DNA from: Adiantum capillus-veneris
Taxonomy: Eukaryota > Streptophyta > Polypodiopsida > Polypodiales > Pteridaceae
Assembly: GCA_014529385.2 (NCBI GenBank)
Contig: CM043952.1
Coordinates: forward strand, 59,995,619-60,059,618
Direction: 5' to 3'
DNA: 64,000 nt
Made by a program: the position numbers and the translations under genes. Shown piece after piece: positions 49,841-61,625 of the stretch. The notes under the pieces were generated by a model. The model saw only the letters and a list, made by a program, of their open reading frames with translations, did not search any database and had not been told where the DNA came from. Position 1 is the first letter of the stretch, and the number at the start of each line of letters is the position of its first letter.

Positions 49841-50165
49841 GTTAGGGTTCAGGCAAAGTGATTGACCGCCCATCACTAACCACTAACAACTATTCTTTGA
49901 TTATATGGAAAGAATAAGGAGTGGTGAGAATAATTCTCATCAAAAGATCACCACATAAGGTCTCCTCCTGCACTGCATCACACTCGCACACTCGCACCCA
50001 CGCGCTCCCATAGCGCCTCACATCCACCTCTATTAAGAAGGCTTCTAAGAAATATCTAGCAATGTAACTTATGCACTAAGCACATACAAGTTTACAAGCA
50101 CTCCCTACACGATGTGTATATGGTAAGGCAACCCATGATTATGAGCACAAACATAGACATCACAC
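49840..50165 (+). repeat. Copia 3' LTR (start clear, end uncertain)
   Basis: TGTTAGGGTTCAGGCAAAGTG follows the purine tract. The next 300 bp contain a TATTAAGAAGG promoter-like element near 50030 and start sites of a transcript-like region, as in copia LTRs. No second LTR copy is present in the window to fix the right end. Confidence 0.5.
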
Positions 50166-50556
50166 ATGATATTCATGCGTACTTTACGAAATTGGCCATG
50201 AAGGCCGCACCCTCTACAAATCAAACCAACAACATCAAGCAATTCAACATCAAATGAAGACAAAGATAACAACCAAATATGATGAATATCACGACATGAA
50301 GATCAAGACGAAGATCAACAATGAAGAGGATGACATCGAAAACCCTTCTTCATTAATGAATTAAGAACCCATAACATGAATGATGAAATACCTTGGGTCA
50401 TAAGAGAGTCTATCTTAATTCTCACTTGTGAACTATAGCAATGAATCCGGAAGAGAACTGCTATGATGAATCATGAGGCATTGAACCATGATGATGAATC
50501 ATATTGAACAATCATTGTTGAATAACATTTGTATTTTTCCCCAAGCTCAGCTTAAG
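50166..50556. other. Noncoding stretch rich in GAAGAT/ATGAA
   Basis: No gene. Repeated AAGATCAA and ATGATGAA words end at CAGCTTAAGGGGGTGA, a polypurine-like tract. It resembles the noncoding 3' internal end of another LTR element. Confidence 0.4.
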
Positions 50557-50821
50557 GGGGTGATGGTTAGGCCCACATTTGTGGCACCACATGGGAAAGC
50601 CTCCAAGACAACTAAGATGGATAGAATATGAGATGGTCCAATGAGAAGAGGGCGCAACCGCTCTAGCTAATGAATGTAAAGCACAGAGCCTATTTAAGAG
50701 GATTCTCTGTAATGAAACAATTCAACCTTGAGTCTACTATCATTGTGTCTACACTCTTTATCTTTATGATCTTTCTCTAAGTACTAGCATGACCCTAACT
50801 ACTCTAATCATCACCCTAACA
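50557..50821 (+). repeat. Possible short LTR of another element
   Basis: Begins TGGTTAGGCCCACA after AAGGGGGTGA and ends CATCACCCTAACA, giving partly inverted ends. It contains a TATTTAAGAGG TATA-like site at 50692 and an AATGAAACAATTC downstream region typical of LTR leaders. No matching flanks or partner copy were found. Confidence 0.4.
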
Positions 50822-52129
50822 CCATGACTATGCTAAGGCTTAATCCACCATAGCTTGATGCTACACCATTGTTGATTAGGGAACACACTTTCGCTACTCC
50901 AATAGTGTTGCCAATGTTAGCACATCACCGTGACAAACGACTATAGCATAGCTATCAAGCACTAACATGTACAAAAGTTATCAATCCCATACAAGAGTGG
51001 AAGGAGTTGCAACCTAGCAAAACTCTCATCATGCTGAGCTCATCCATTAAACAGCATCTTTTCATCATCTTTGTATCCACAAACTAAGAATCTCTTGCTC
51101 AACAAAATGTGTTCGAGGACGGCAGAGTGGATTGGGAATGCTCTATAATTTCCCTGTACAAGCAAGGAGGCCTGGCTTGCATGTGCATTTACCCTGTGTG
51201 ACATATATCCAATGGCATTCCTCTGTTTGGCCTGTGACATATCATAAATCTAACATCACATTGTGAAGAGAGGTTTTACACATATATGGAAAAAGTTGCC
51301 TCCCTTTCAAAGGATAGGGTCATACCTGCTTTGGTAGGGAAAAGTTTCGCTTCATTTACTGTAGTCTTGCAAAAGGATTCATACAATCTAAACTATACCT
51401 CCATTTTGCGGACATGTTAATCTCCTTACAACATGAATCTTGGCCAATATTTCAAAATAGTGGAAAACTCTTCAGTAATACTTATAAACAAAAAGCTTAG
51501 CTTTTTTATTGGGCTGTTTAAGATTTCAAAGTCAGCCATTTTTCAATAGCTTGCGAGCTTCATCTTTTTTCCGGGTATTTTTTGGAGTTCGAGCTCAAGC
51601 TACTGTTGTGTGCACCAGCAGCAAAAAAAGGAGGGGGGGAGAGCTACAAAGGCCGAGATCACACCTAGAATTGTGGGAAAGAGAGGCAAGTACTTAGATA
51701 CAAATCAGGGTCCTCTGTTCCATGCCCCTTGGTAGACGGAATTCACACATAAGCAAAATAAACAAAGAAAGAAGGAACAAGCAAGAGTCTCCTTTGCTGT
51801 GTGCCAATATTGGCCATCGCTTTCCTAGCAAACTTTCTACAACCCCTTACCGTGAAGTCCAAAAACAAAACCCTAGCTTATTCCGGCTACAAAACCTAAT
51901 TCTCAATATCAACAGAAATAGTTCCCTGATGTTCACCTCAGCCTTGACATACATACAAACATACATACAGATGATAGACAACACAAAAAGGATCATATTG
52001 CTCGCAATCCATTTCCAACATTACGGCTTTCCTTCTGTGTTCCAAAAACCTTGCACTTCTCTTGACTTTCTTTCAATCCTTGCCGCAACCGCTTTGGCGA
52101 TGGGAGGGGTCAGAGCTGACGGCGAATCA
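50822..52129. other. Region without a supported gene
   Basis: An open frame of 168 codons (51722-52228, plus strand) reads through a tandem duplication and antisense to exon candidates, so I do not call it a gene. A 109-bp unit is duplicated at 52025-52133 and 52134-52241. No other feature seen. Confidence 0.45.
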
Positions 52130-54193
52130 CTAAGGCTTTCCTTCTGTATTCCAAAGGCCATTCCATTTCTCTTGACTTTCTTTCGATCCTTGCCGCAACC
52201 GCTTTGGCGATGGAGGGGTCAGATCTGATGGTGAATGCTCTCTAGGATCTCCCTCTCTTCTTGTTCGGATAGGGGGCAGGGTTTTATCCAGCTCCAACTT
52301 CTGTGAGAGAAGCCAAGCAACCACTCAGCCACAAAAATTGGTTGGGAAAATCCGGAAGTAAGATTCCAAAACATGTATCGACCTTGGAGCCCTCATCTTG
52401 CATCTCTAACCCATGACTGGACCTTGGATTGCCTGCCAAACTTTCAACTGACTCATTGAGCTCCGGTGCCTGGTGAATGAAAAAAACGCTCAAGACCATA
52501 ACTTTAAAACGATATAAGCAAAGCACTAGGACATGGGACAAGGAAACAGATAAATAAGCACAGTAAGTTGCATATATATCTGTAAAAAATGTAAAGGTTT
52601 CAACACTTGGATTATATATTAACATGAAGATGGGATCTCTTTGTTGTTGTGCCCAAATCTCCCAAACAGGGTGTAAGATAACACCCCTTCGAGAATCCGT
52701 CAGTGCAGATGGGTTGGCGGATATATGTTAACCCTAAACCTTTATGTTTAGTATTTGGCGTGAATCTTCTGAAATTTTCGACAAAAATGGCACTCGACAA
52801 TGAATTCTTATAGCACTTCTTTGGTGCCTACAAATTTCAATCTTATTCACATGTGAGAAACTCGTACTACCTTGCCAGGATCAAAATCCACTGCACGTGG
52901 TGAGCATTCCAACCTGCACCTTCCTAGTGCATCTTCAGGCACATCATCCAACTGCTATCGCCATGTCAACAGGTTGAATGATTTTGATGAATTGAGAAGA
53001 TATTGAAGAAGGATCAATCAAATAAGCAAACAAGAGCTAAGCAGCAGAGGTGTCTTCATAGCTGAGCTTCTTACCAAAATCAAATAAACGTCAAGCAAAC
53101 GAAATAAAAACATCAACCTTAATCAGCTGAAGTCTAGTTATTGCGTTACACACAAATCAATTTCTACAACTGCACTTCTGATATACAAAGCAGCTTCAAT
53201 TTGTAACAATCAGAGAAGTCAATCACACATCAGCCTTCAGCTACAAAACAAATACAGGAATAAATCCAAGGAAAGCCCAGATTCACCTTGAAAAAAGTGT
53301 ACGTTCTCAACCCATCGTAGTCATCTACAAGACCTTTTGACCATCTGTTCTTAAATGACCTAAGTAGGATATCAAATAAGGCATAGGTACAGGCCCCTGG
53401 GGATAAATGAGAAATGACTTAAAAGTTTAGAAAAGAAAGTAAAACTACAGATCACAGAGCCCCTTTATAAGACATCTAGGAGATGCTAAATGCTGTGCTT
53501 GGAGGGAGGAGCAACGGTTAAACACCAACATGGAGAAATCCACGATGAAATCAAGAGGATGTCTCTTGGTTGATGAAGTGTTTGAGCCAATCAATCCTGC
53601 TTAGGAAACAAAAATACCATCCAAATGCACATACAGGCCTGCTCACGCAGTTTAAAGATGAAGCTTTAGAACACCTGCAAATATAATTTGGTTGGCAGAG
53701 AAAGCTCACAACCGTTACACAAAGGCCATAATGCAATCCGTTTGTTCATGACATTCCCAAATTGTTTTTTCACTTTAAGTGCATCATCACATATCAAACA
53801 GGCAGTGAAACAACAGAACAGATAATAAATTTATAGCAATACTTTGTGTGATTGTCCTTGACTTGAATCGACCAGCACACTTGCAGCTAGCTTTGACTCC
53901 GTTTGCATCACTGTCACACAAGAAGTTACTTCACATACCGACAGACAGTATAATGAGGACAAACAACAAGAAGCTTAATGCTGCACATTACAGACCACTC
54001 TTGCATTGAGTACACTACAGACTGCCACATTCAAATTCTCACAAGCGAAGTGTCTTGCCTACTCAAAATTTGTGTATACGCAACATAAGGTTTTGACCAA
54101 CGAAGTTTGCAGATTGTTACCACCACAGGGGTCTTCCACATGCTGAAGTTCATGTTCACCCTTGATTTCTTCACCAACACCCTGGAAATTTTG
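52130..54193 (-). CDS. Candidate 3' part of a host gene, five exons
   Basis: Five minus-strand segments have canonical splice edges and compatible phases: 54193-54121 (after TTTTCAG, before GTAACA), 53396-53287, 52951-52871, 52469-52383 and 52300-52130 (ending TAG). Together they are 522 nt, 173 codons plus stop. Sequence pieces are FQGVGEEIKGEHELQHVED, LFDILLRSFKNRWSKGLVDD, LDDVPEDALGRCRLECSPRA, APELNESVESLAGNPRSSHG and HSPSDLTPPSPKRLRQGSKE. The last exon is basic and Ser/Pro-rich with a PKRLR that could be a nuclear signal. I do not recognise the family. The 5' part would lie to the right, across the LTR element at 54321-62208, so the gene, if real, is interrupted in an intron or is itself a fragment. 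Short exons like these can arise by chance; the phase agreement is the main support. Confidence 0.35.
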
Positions 54194-54207
54194 CTGAAAA
54201 CACAATA

Positions 54208-54320
54208 GCACAAAATCAGTCAAAAACTGAAATTGTGAAGTCTAGGTACAAATAAATGCTAGTCTTACTTATTAAGAGAATGCAAACATCTCTCTTCCTC
54301 TTTGTTTCTTGAAGAAAAGC
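54208..54320. repeat. Left part of a duplicated sequence split by the LTR element
   Basis: ACAAAATCAGTCAAAAACTG through to CTTGAAGAAAAGC matches 62518-62640 closely. The copy continues after the LTR element at 62214-62346, which matches 62641-62760. The target was thus one unit of a direct repeat of about 245 bp. Confidence 0.8.
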
Positions 54321-54879
54321 TGTTAATCCGTCATGCACATTCCTATCACCTACGACGGACACTGTATTATTTATTTGGTAGAGTCAGGTACCAATCGCCA
54401 ATGAGAGGCGCACTCTAACTGGAACATTCAAGAAATTAGTTGGCTAAGCATGGACGCCCAAGTGTGAATGGGGCGAGCTCATAGAAAAGTCAACTAAACC
54501 TAAAATTCACTCATTCTCTCATTTGTGCAATTGAAGAGTGCTCTTCCTCCATCTCCATCTTCTTCTTCCTCATCTCCTTGTGTGTGTGTGTGTGTGTGTG
54601 TGTATACGTGAGAGAGAGAGAGAGAGAGAGAGAGTGTGTGTGCGATCGAGCATTGCGGCGGCACGACAACGGCGAGGCGGTTGAGCGCGATGTAGCGGCG
54701 TCTCCCTCCTCTTCGCGGCGAGGAATCCTCCACGACAGCAAGCGTAGAGCGGTGAGTGACACACCATAGCCATCTTTGAGCTTACTAGTTTAAGCTTGTT
54801 GTGTGCTTGGAGCCATTTGTGGCTCGCACACAGTGTATTGGCAAGTTCCTTGCATTAACACGTGCGACATATGCGCACA
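54321..54879 (+). repeat. Left LTR of the gag-protease element
   Basis: 559 bp, from TGTTAATCCGTCATGCACAT to ATGCGCACA. It contains a (GT)n-(GA)n compound microsatellite (54578-54636). It lacks a stretch of about 27 bp that the right LTR has after AGTACCGGG. Divergence seen by eye is moderate. Confidence 0.92.
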
Positions 54880-54883
54880 TTTT

Positions 54884-54902
54884 CGGCGCCGCTGCCGGGG
54901 AA
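54884..54902 (+). other. Primer binding site, tRNA-Asp type
   Basis: CGGCGCCGCTGCCGGGGAA, a few bases inside the left LTR end, resembles the tRNA-Asp complement used by several plant gypsy lineages. Confidence 0.75.
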
Positions 54903-55566
54903 TGCCATACACTAAGCTTGAATGACACTCTATGCTTCTTCTGTGGTGCAATTTCAATTGTAGGAAGGGTAGGGAAGGAAAGTGTGTGTGTTGAGAAGAA
55001 GGATTTTCTATTGCTACTGTGTATTTCTTTGTTAATGAAGTTTTGAAAGGTTACTATGTTTTCTCTGTGTAAAGTGTTAGTATTAAGGTTGTTAGTTCTG
55101 TGTAATGCAAAGTACAGTAAGTAGGAAGTAGATCTGTGAGAGCTAATGAAGTGTGTCAGTGTATAACAGTAGGTGTATTAGTTGTAAGTAGGTAGGTAGA
55201 GTATGTGTGTGCTCGCACGCAGGCCGCAACGACCTTATTCTCAAAAAAAAATATATATATATATATAAGACCGGGATTGGGAATATCTCCCAGACCCAAA
55301 CCCAAGCTCACGCTCACGCTCAGGTCTCAGTCGCCCTTTAAAATTACGTCTTTTAGCAACAAAAAATAGACTTTTTTGATGACCAACAGAGCTTCAGGTG
55401 ACCGAACGTTGTGCTATGAAGCACACCGCGACCCTCTGAGTGATACGCTCGTTTCGAGCTATCACACACTTTAATCAAAAAATCGATCATTAAATAACAT
55501 AAAAAAACGAGTGAAAACGGACGCCTAAAAAAGTAAGCGGTTAACCTTCGAGGTTATTCGTCAACG
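54903..55566 (+). other. Leader of the gag-protease element
   Basis: About 660 bp with no supported gene. It includes a short (TA)n at 55250-55266 and CCAAGCTCACGCTCACGCTC tandem hexamers at 55302-55323. Confidence 0.6.
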
Positions 55567-58500
55567 TTGGTAGGGTGCCAAAGGCACATGCATCTGCGCT
55601 CTGGTCGTGTGCTAGAGACGGAGCAACTAGAGAGAATTTCGACTTACGCGAGTTCTCATTATCCACCTACCTTAGGTTCCGGGCCCTCGGCGGGGACTCA
55701 AGGTAGTACAAACCAAGATCCGAACATAGCGGATAGTGACTCTTCCTCTGACTACGACGTCATGGAGGGTTTCCCAATGCCTAATCCCAATAGCTCAAGC
55801 CAAGACATGCATGCCATGGACCCACGGTCCGGGCCGAGCGTGCTTAGCCGCTTGAAGGAAACCTTTAGTAGAGCCACTCGCTCCGAACATGGAGCTAATG
55901 ATATAAATGAGGGGGGTGGGGAAGTAAATTCTCCATTCATGACCAACGTAGACCCTATGCCCTTAGAGAATGTGCACGTGAATACTTCATTCACTGCACC
56001 TCCTGACTCTTCAGAGCTATTCCTCTCCGAGATCATATTACCCGATGGTAGAAGCCTTGCCGAAGTGCAAGAGGTTGAGCGTTATATCCTTGCAGTGAGG
56101 GAAAAGGAAACTGAGAGCTTACGCAAGGTGGAGCAATGAAGAGAGTTAAAAGCGAAAGCCCCTATGTCAATATCATTGATAGGAGAGCAATCGAGTGCTC
56201 CTAACTTAGCAACCGCTAAGGGCCAACCCCTAGAAAGCTACATTGCATCTAGCTCAAAGGACACCCCTAGCACCTCAATTCTAGATGGAGCGTTCTTAAA
56301 TGAGAACTGGGAGTACGAACTACAAACGGAAACTCTGACCGACCTATACACAGGTCACACCTATTACGTGGGTTGGTTAGATGTCCTACAATCCACAATG
56401 GGTGCTGCTAGTGTGGAGGATCAACAACAAAGAGTTTGTGAGGTCATCCATAGGGTGATTGAGTTAGAGAGACAGAACAAGGGGATCCACTGCCTTCAAC
56501 GGGTCTCATGAGATTCTTGGATACAGGAAATGCTAAACAACCGACCTTATCGCAAATGGAAACTCCCTCGGTCAGTCCGATGGATCCTCCATATGTTGTT
56601 TCTCCAGGGGTCTCGATACAATCTCAGCTCACAAGTGATAGCTTTACCTTTCCAAGTCTAGCTTATCTTTCCCTTGATGACACCACGGCTACCATGCCTA
56701 CCCCAATGATGGGCATGCCAAGAAACACGCCATGGACCTCATTTGTTAGTAAAGCACTGCTACATGGTAGCTCAATGCCTGCAACAGTACCTACAAGTGT
56801 GTACCAATCGTATACACCCATGGGTCCTCATACTCATGTAGCCTCTACTCCTCCCATTGTTTCAACTACCTATGCTCCACAACCACAACACCCAAGTTCT
56901 TATTTCCATGGGACTATACCGGCTAGCATTAGCATGTCACATTCGACGTCTGTTATGCCTAGGGCCACACATATGAACTATGGACCACCACATGGCACAA
57001 CATCGTACCCAACGTGGAACCCAAGGGCTTCCTATGCGTCAAGACCAATGCCAATACCTACTCCACATGTAGTCTCTGGAGCACCTCCACCCACGGTGCC
57101 TGCTCACTTAGGTGACTTGACAACATTTGCTCAAGCTACTGGTCGATCTATTGCTGAGAATATGCGTAACACGCCTGATAGAGAGCCTAGAAGTAAGGCA
57201 GTACAAATAGCCAAGCTCACACAAAAATTTAGTAGAGACGGAGATGTGAGAAAGCATATCGAAGTGTTTGAACAAATATGCGATCCTCTAGGAGAACACA
57301 ATGACCTGCATAAGAGTAATGCTTTAAGCCTAACCTTAAGTGGAAAGGCTGGGGATTGGTATAGAACCTTAAGGGTGGAAGAAAAAACGATTTACCCTAC
57401 TCTTACGAGATTGTTCTTGAAAGAATACATACGAGAGGGAGTGCTTTGGGGTGTAGCCTCTCAACTTCAGAAAGCCCAACGAGAGGAAGGAGAGTCGGTG
57501 AGAGACTTTATTAGTCGCTTAAAGCATTTCAATTCTCGTTGTAATCCAAATGAGCGCTTCAATAATAATCGATTGCTTGATAGATTCATTAGGGGGTTAC
57601 GACATGAGGATATCTACAATGGCCTAGTCATTAGAGGTATCACCACTTGGGAAGCAGTCACCACCAATGCGATCCAATTGGAGGATAATTTAATGATTCA
57701 AGGAGAAAGAGTGTCTGTTGAGCCTAAATCTATTAGCTCGCAAGCATCAGGGCATCAGCCAATGACCCTAAAGCCTATTGCTAAGGAGCCAAAGATATCT
57801 GACATGACTTTAGCAGACCTCACCAAGGCTATTCAAGAGAGTCTTAGAGATAATCGTGCTCCGCAAAACAATCATATATATCCAAGAAGGGAGCAACAAT
57901 GCTGCTCAGTATGCTATGGACCGCATAGTACCAATGAATGCCCTACTTTTAGAGTAAAATTCAATGGGAATTGCAATGCCTGTGGAAGGTATGGTCATCA
58001 AGCTAAGGATTGCATAGTATTTAAGCGCGGGATGGCCAATAGACCAACCTTAGCATGGACAGACACACCTCGAGTGCCTTCATTGATGTTGGCCCCACCT
58101 CTTAAACAAACAGCACAACACATGGTCTCTAGGGCCCAAAATGTTGTTCAAACAACACCCTTAACCACCTCCAGTGCTAGGACCACAACCACCACATTCA
58201 AGAATCACTTCTATAAATCAAGTGGGTTGTGAGTCATCTATTGCTTGTTTGGAAGACTGTGAGGAAGATATAGATCCTAATATTGCCTATGGGATAGATG
58301 TGCTTGAAGAAAGTCCACAATACTGCATGGAGAACTATTGGGGACAAGTCAAATCTGTCTATCAAGTAGCTGCTCTTGCTGCAAGAGGCCAAAATATCAA
58401 TTACACTACTAAGAGACCACCTCTTCAATGCTATGAGTATGGAGGTCCACATCGTGTAGCCGAGTGTCCTATTAGGCTACAAAAGAACGCCACACTAATG

Positions 58501-58686
58501 CAAACCAATCAAGCGAGCACGTCTACAATGCCGATGCTCATGTGTAATCGATGTGGCATAGATCATTTGATTGCCCAATGTCCAAATAATCCAAATGCAC
58601 CGAAGATCACGCCATTAAACTTGATTGAAGTTACCGAGGAGCCATCACAAAGTACACTTGTGGTACCAGTAAACGTACTCACATGA
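55567..58686 (+). pseudogene. Gag with up to four zinc knuckles, frameshifted
   Basis: The start chosen is ATG 55567 (MVGCQRHMHLRSGRVLETEQ). This frame continues past a TGA at 56137 to 56511. The next open frame (56508-58232) begins in an ATGA overlap. It holds a Pro/Thr/Met-rich region and then the capsid domain (IAKLTQKFSRDGDVRKHIEV, ALSLTLSGKAGDWYRTLRVE, FLKEYIREGVLWGVASQLQK, VRDFISRLKHFNSRCNPNER). Knuckles are CSVCYGPHSTNEC and CNACGRYGHQAKDC in this frame. After a frame change near 58200, CYEYGGPHRVAEC (second Cys is Tyr) and CNRCGIDHLIAQC follow in the frame ending at 58686. Spacing is CX2CX3HX4C in three and CX2CX4HX4C in one. Gag packages element RNA into particles. The frame changes mean this copy probably makes only fragments. 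Confidence 0.85.
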
Positions 58687-60120
58687 ACGATGCTCCAAAA
58701 ACAAAATTATATTCTTGAGAAAAGAGACACGGCATCAATTGCCCAATCTCAGAGAAAGAAGAAAACACGAAGGAAGAGATCGCAAAAAGCAGCGAAGTCA
58801 TACCCCAGTTCAAAGACCAACATAGGGACTGGTGACGACCCCGTATATATGAACGACACTGAAGAGGATTCTGATTCAGGTGAAACCATGGAGACCAAAA
58901 CGATCACTAAGATAGAAACCAACAAGGAAGATCTTCATGAGCCACAATGGCCAGGATCCAAGAAGAAGATAGGAACTTATCCAAACTCTACAGAGGAGAT
59001 CGAGCGAGTCAATCAATTAAGGATACCCAAAGGGATCTAGAACCAGCACCTAGGCAGATTCAAATTACAGACACCGTGTTCCCTACGCAACAACAACCTC
59101 ACCAAGTCCATAGACCCTTAGCCATACCTAGTGTCATCCAAGAAGAAAGTGACTTAAAGTCATGGGAAAGTGGACGTACTCACTTCTTGATGGAAAGAAT
59201 GTTTACATAGAGACTACTTGATCCTATCGAAGAAATGGAGATCCCATCTTCCCCACATCAAGGGGCTGAAGCCCAAAAGGTGCCGTTAAACATTGCCAAA
59301 TTGATGGATTTCATGTCTTCAGAAGTTAGAACCACCATCATGTCCAAACTATATAAAGACCCTGAGCTAGTCTCAGCTCTTCGAGCCTTCCTCAATGGAG
59401 AACTAAAGTTTGGGCTACCACAAATTTGCACAGATGGATGGAGCTGGGGAGATGCCAATAGAGGAGGAACACTTAGATCCACAACCCAACATAGATGAGA
59501 ACCTTCTTATAGAAATACCTGTTAACAAATTGGGACAATACTTTGAGGGTGATGAATCCAATGCGACCATACCAATCACTACTAAGGGATTAACTGTGAA
59601 GGAAATCCTTGATGGTGGCGCTGGGGTTAGCATTGTGAACAAAAATTGTTGGGAAACTATGGGAAGACCTCACCTTGCGACCACAACCATTGTAGTGAAG
59701 ATGGCCAATGGGTCTATCATTAAACCTATTGGGATGCTAGAAGATCTCAAGATCAAGGTCTTTGGACATAAAATAAGGATTACCTTCATTGTTATGGATT
59801 TCTCCAAACACACTATGGCATCGGAGATGATCTTAGGACGTCCTTTCATGAGGGAAGCAAAAATGGTGCATGACTGGTCAAAAAACCATGTCTACCTGCA
59901 GTTCCAAGACTCTGTCATTCGAGTGGATCTTGTAATTGGTCCAGCACATCCTCTAGGAAACAGGTTAATAATTGATCATAGATCTGACACCACACTTCAC
60001 TCGGCCCCATTGCAGTATTGTTGCACGTATAAAGCGGACCCTGATGTTGGGGAAGATTCTCCTTATATGGATGTACTACCTAGGATGACTGAGTCGAACA
60101 ATGTGGATTGGGTCCACTAG
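58687..60120 (+). pseudogene. Basic linker and aspartic protease
   Basis: A Lys/Arg-rich linker (QSQRKKKTRRKRSQKAAKSY) follows gag in the same frame after one TGA. Frame 0 pieces (58947-59498) contain EMEIPSSPHQGAEAQKVPLN, then LMDFMSSEVRTTIMSKLYKD, which looks like the conserved pre-protease segment. The protease frame (59410-60120) has KEILDGGAGVSIVNKNCWE, with DGG in place of DSG or DTG. It continues with VKMANGSIIKPIGMLEDLKI and ASEMILGRPFMREAKMVHDW, a standard plant gypsy retropepsin order. The frame ends at TAG 60118 without entering a reverse transcriptase. Confidence 0.8.
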
Positions 60121-60205
60121 CAGCAACCATAGACACTTGGGGAAATAGGAGGACGACCTGGGTAACACCTGAGGGGGATGAAATGCCACCACTCGTACCC
60201 TTAAA

Positions 60206-60646
60206 TATGCTAGAAGCAATGCATATAGCTTCTCACAAGACTCATCCTCATATAAAACAGAGAAAACATACAAGTGGGTCCCTAAAACTTCTTTAGAGAC
60301 CATAGCTAGTGCCAAAAAACATACGCCTTGTAAGAAACGTCCCACTCGCTCCAAGAAATGTAAAGAAACGTGGAGGTGGATTCCTAAACGACTATTGGAA
60401 GCCCAAGGCTACTATCAAGGAAATGATCAAATCTGGGTGCCAAAACGTAAATTGTGCTCTTACTTGTCACCTGACCCATGTGAGCCCAATCCCATAGCTC
60501 CAAAACGAATCGACAATCGCCGAAAGAAAAAAATCACAGAATGCTACACACCCGCTCTAGAGCTAGTTTGGGTACCAAAGAAAGAACAATTTGTTCCACC
60601 TAGCTCAGGAAGGGGGGAGTCCCTCAGGAAGAAGGGAATCCCATGA
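60206..60646 (+). CDS. ORF with four W-[VI]-P-K motifs
   Basis: An open frame of 146 codons, in a frame other than the protease. It contains YKWVPKTSLE, WRWIPKRLLE, QIWVPKRKL and LVWVPKKEQF, with the Trp codons at 60275, 60377, 60434 and 60569 (intervals of 34, 19 and 45 codons). The protein would be very basic, with clusters such as KKRPTRSKKCK and RRKKKIT. There is no obvious start: the first in-frame ATG near the motifs is at 60395, so it may be expressed as an extension of another frame or be a relic. Similar WVPK repeats are known to me from spacer regions of some plant retroelement polyproteins, but I cannot assign a function. Confidence 0.5.
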   Translation, partial: YARSNAYSFSQDSSSYKTEKTYKWVPKTSLETIASAKKHTPCKKRPTRSKKCKETWRWIPKRLLEAQGYYQGNDQIWVPKRKLCSYLSPDPCEPNPIAPKRIDNRRKKKITECYTPALELVWVPKKEQFVPPSSGRGESLRKKGIP

Positions 60647-61625
60647 AGCTTCTAGCTCCTCATGTAATGCATCCATAGAGGTAAAAGCTTCTCCACAGCC
60701 TCCATCTACAATAGTGGACCTCCATAAAGCTACAAAGGAATCCACACCTCACAGTGTTCAAGAATCACCCGATGAACCACTTCAAGTTCAATCCTAGGAG
60801 AGTACCTTACCACCCTTGCAACTCGATGAGGCACCTAAGCTCACATATTATCAACTGGAACAATTGGTTTCAAAGGGTGACGAGCACATTTCAAACGGTA
60901 TGATCTACCCAAGGAAGGGGGGAGTGTTTGCTGACAGTCATCATTCACTCACTTCCCTCTCAACCCTCCTTCCTTACCTCTCAATCACCAAGCTTAGGGA
61001 TGATTTCATAAGAAATAAATTATTAGAAATTTCAGTTTTTGACCAACTTAGGGATAATTAAGTCAGGGATGATTTCCCTCTCAACCCTCCTCCCTGACCT
61101 CTCAATCACCAAGCTTAGGGATGATTTCATAAGTCAGGCGATGATTTCATAAGAAATTCCTTTTATCATAGCTTAACTACAAGGTCTTCTAGGTATAGCC
61201 TCTAGTCAGCCCTCGAACATGAAATACTTGGCTCTCGCAATTAAACAACTTAATTGACCAAAGAAAATTGAGAAGCTTGCCCATGATATTAATAGTCAAT
61301 CTTTAGTGCCTTTCGACCGTTAAATTAGTGACCCCAGACTTGTTTAGTTTTTTACCTTTACAGCTGTTTCTGCGTTTGATTATATTGAAATTTAATGTTT
61401 ATTGCTGACAAATCGTTTAGAATTATGTTACCAATCAATTTGTCCGCCTAAAACTACATATGCTTTTTAATTGTATATGAGAATGCAATTACTGTGTCAA
61501 TGTTGTTTGATTTTGCAGTGACTGAAGAAGGCTAAAGACATTCATCTCAAATGCTCTTCCACCTCAACGAACGAGCTTCAACTCAATAGCTCCCGAGGAC
61601 GGAATCTACATCAGGAAGGGGGACA
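60647..61625 (+). other. 3' noncoding region of the gag-protease element
   Basis: No polymerase motif in any frame. A unit of about 70 bp (CCCTCTCAACCCTCC..CC, CTCTCAATCACCAAGCTTAG, GGATGATTTCATAAG) is present in two tandem copies at 60953-61005 and 61074-61131, with a third short remnant to 61152. It ends with CGGAATCTACATCAGGAAGG and the purine tract before the right LTR. Confidence 0.7.

Noticed and set aside
51722-52228. 168-codon plus-strand frame
   Set aside because: Runs through a tandem duplication, has no domain, and lies antisense to better supported exon candidates.
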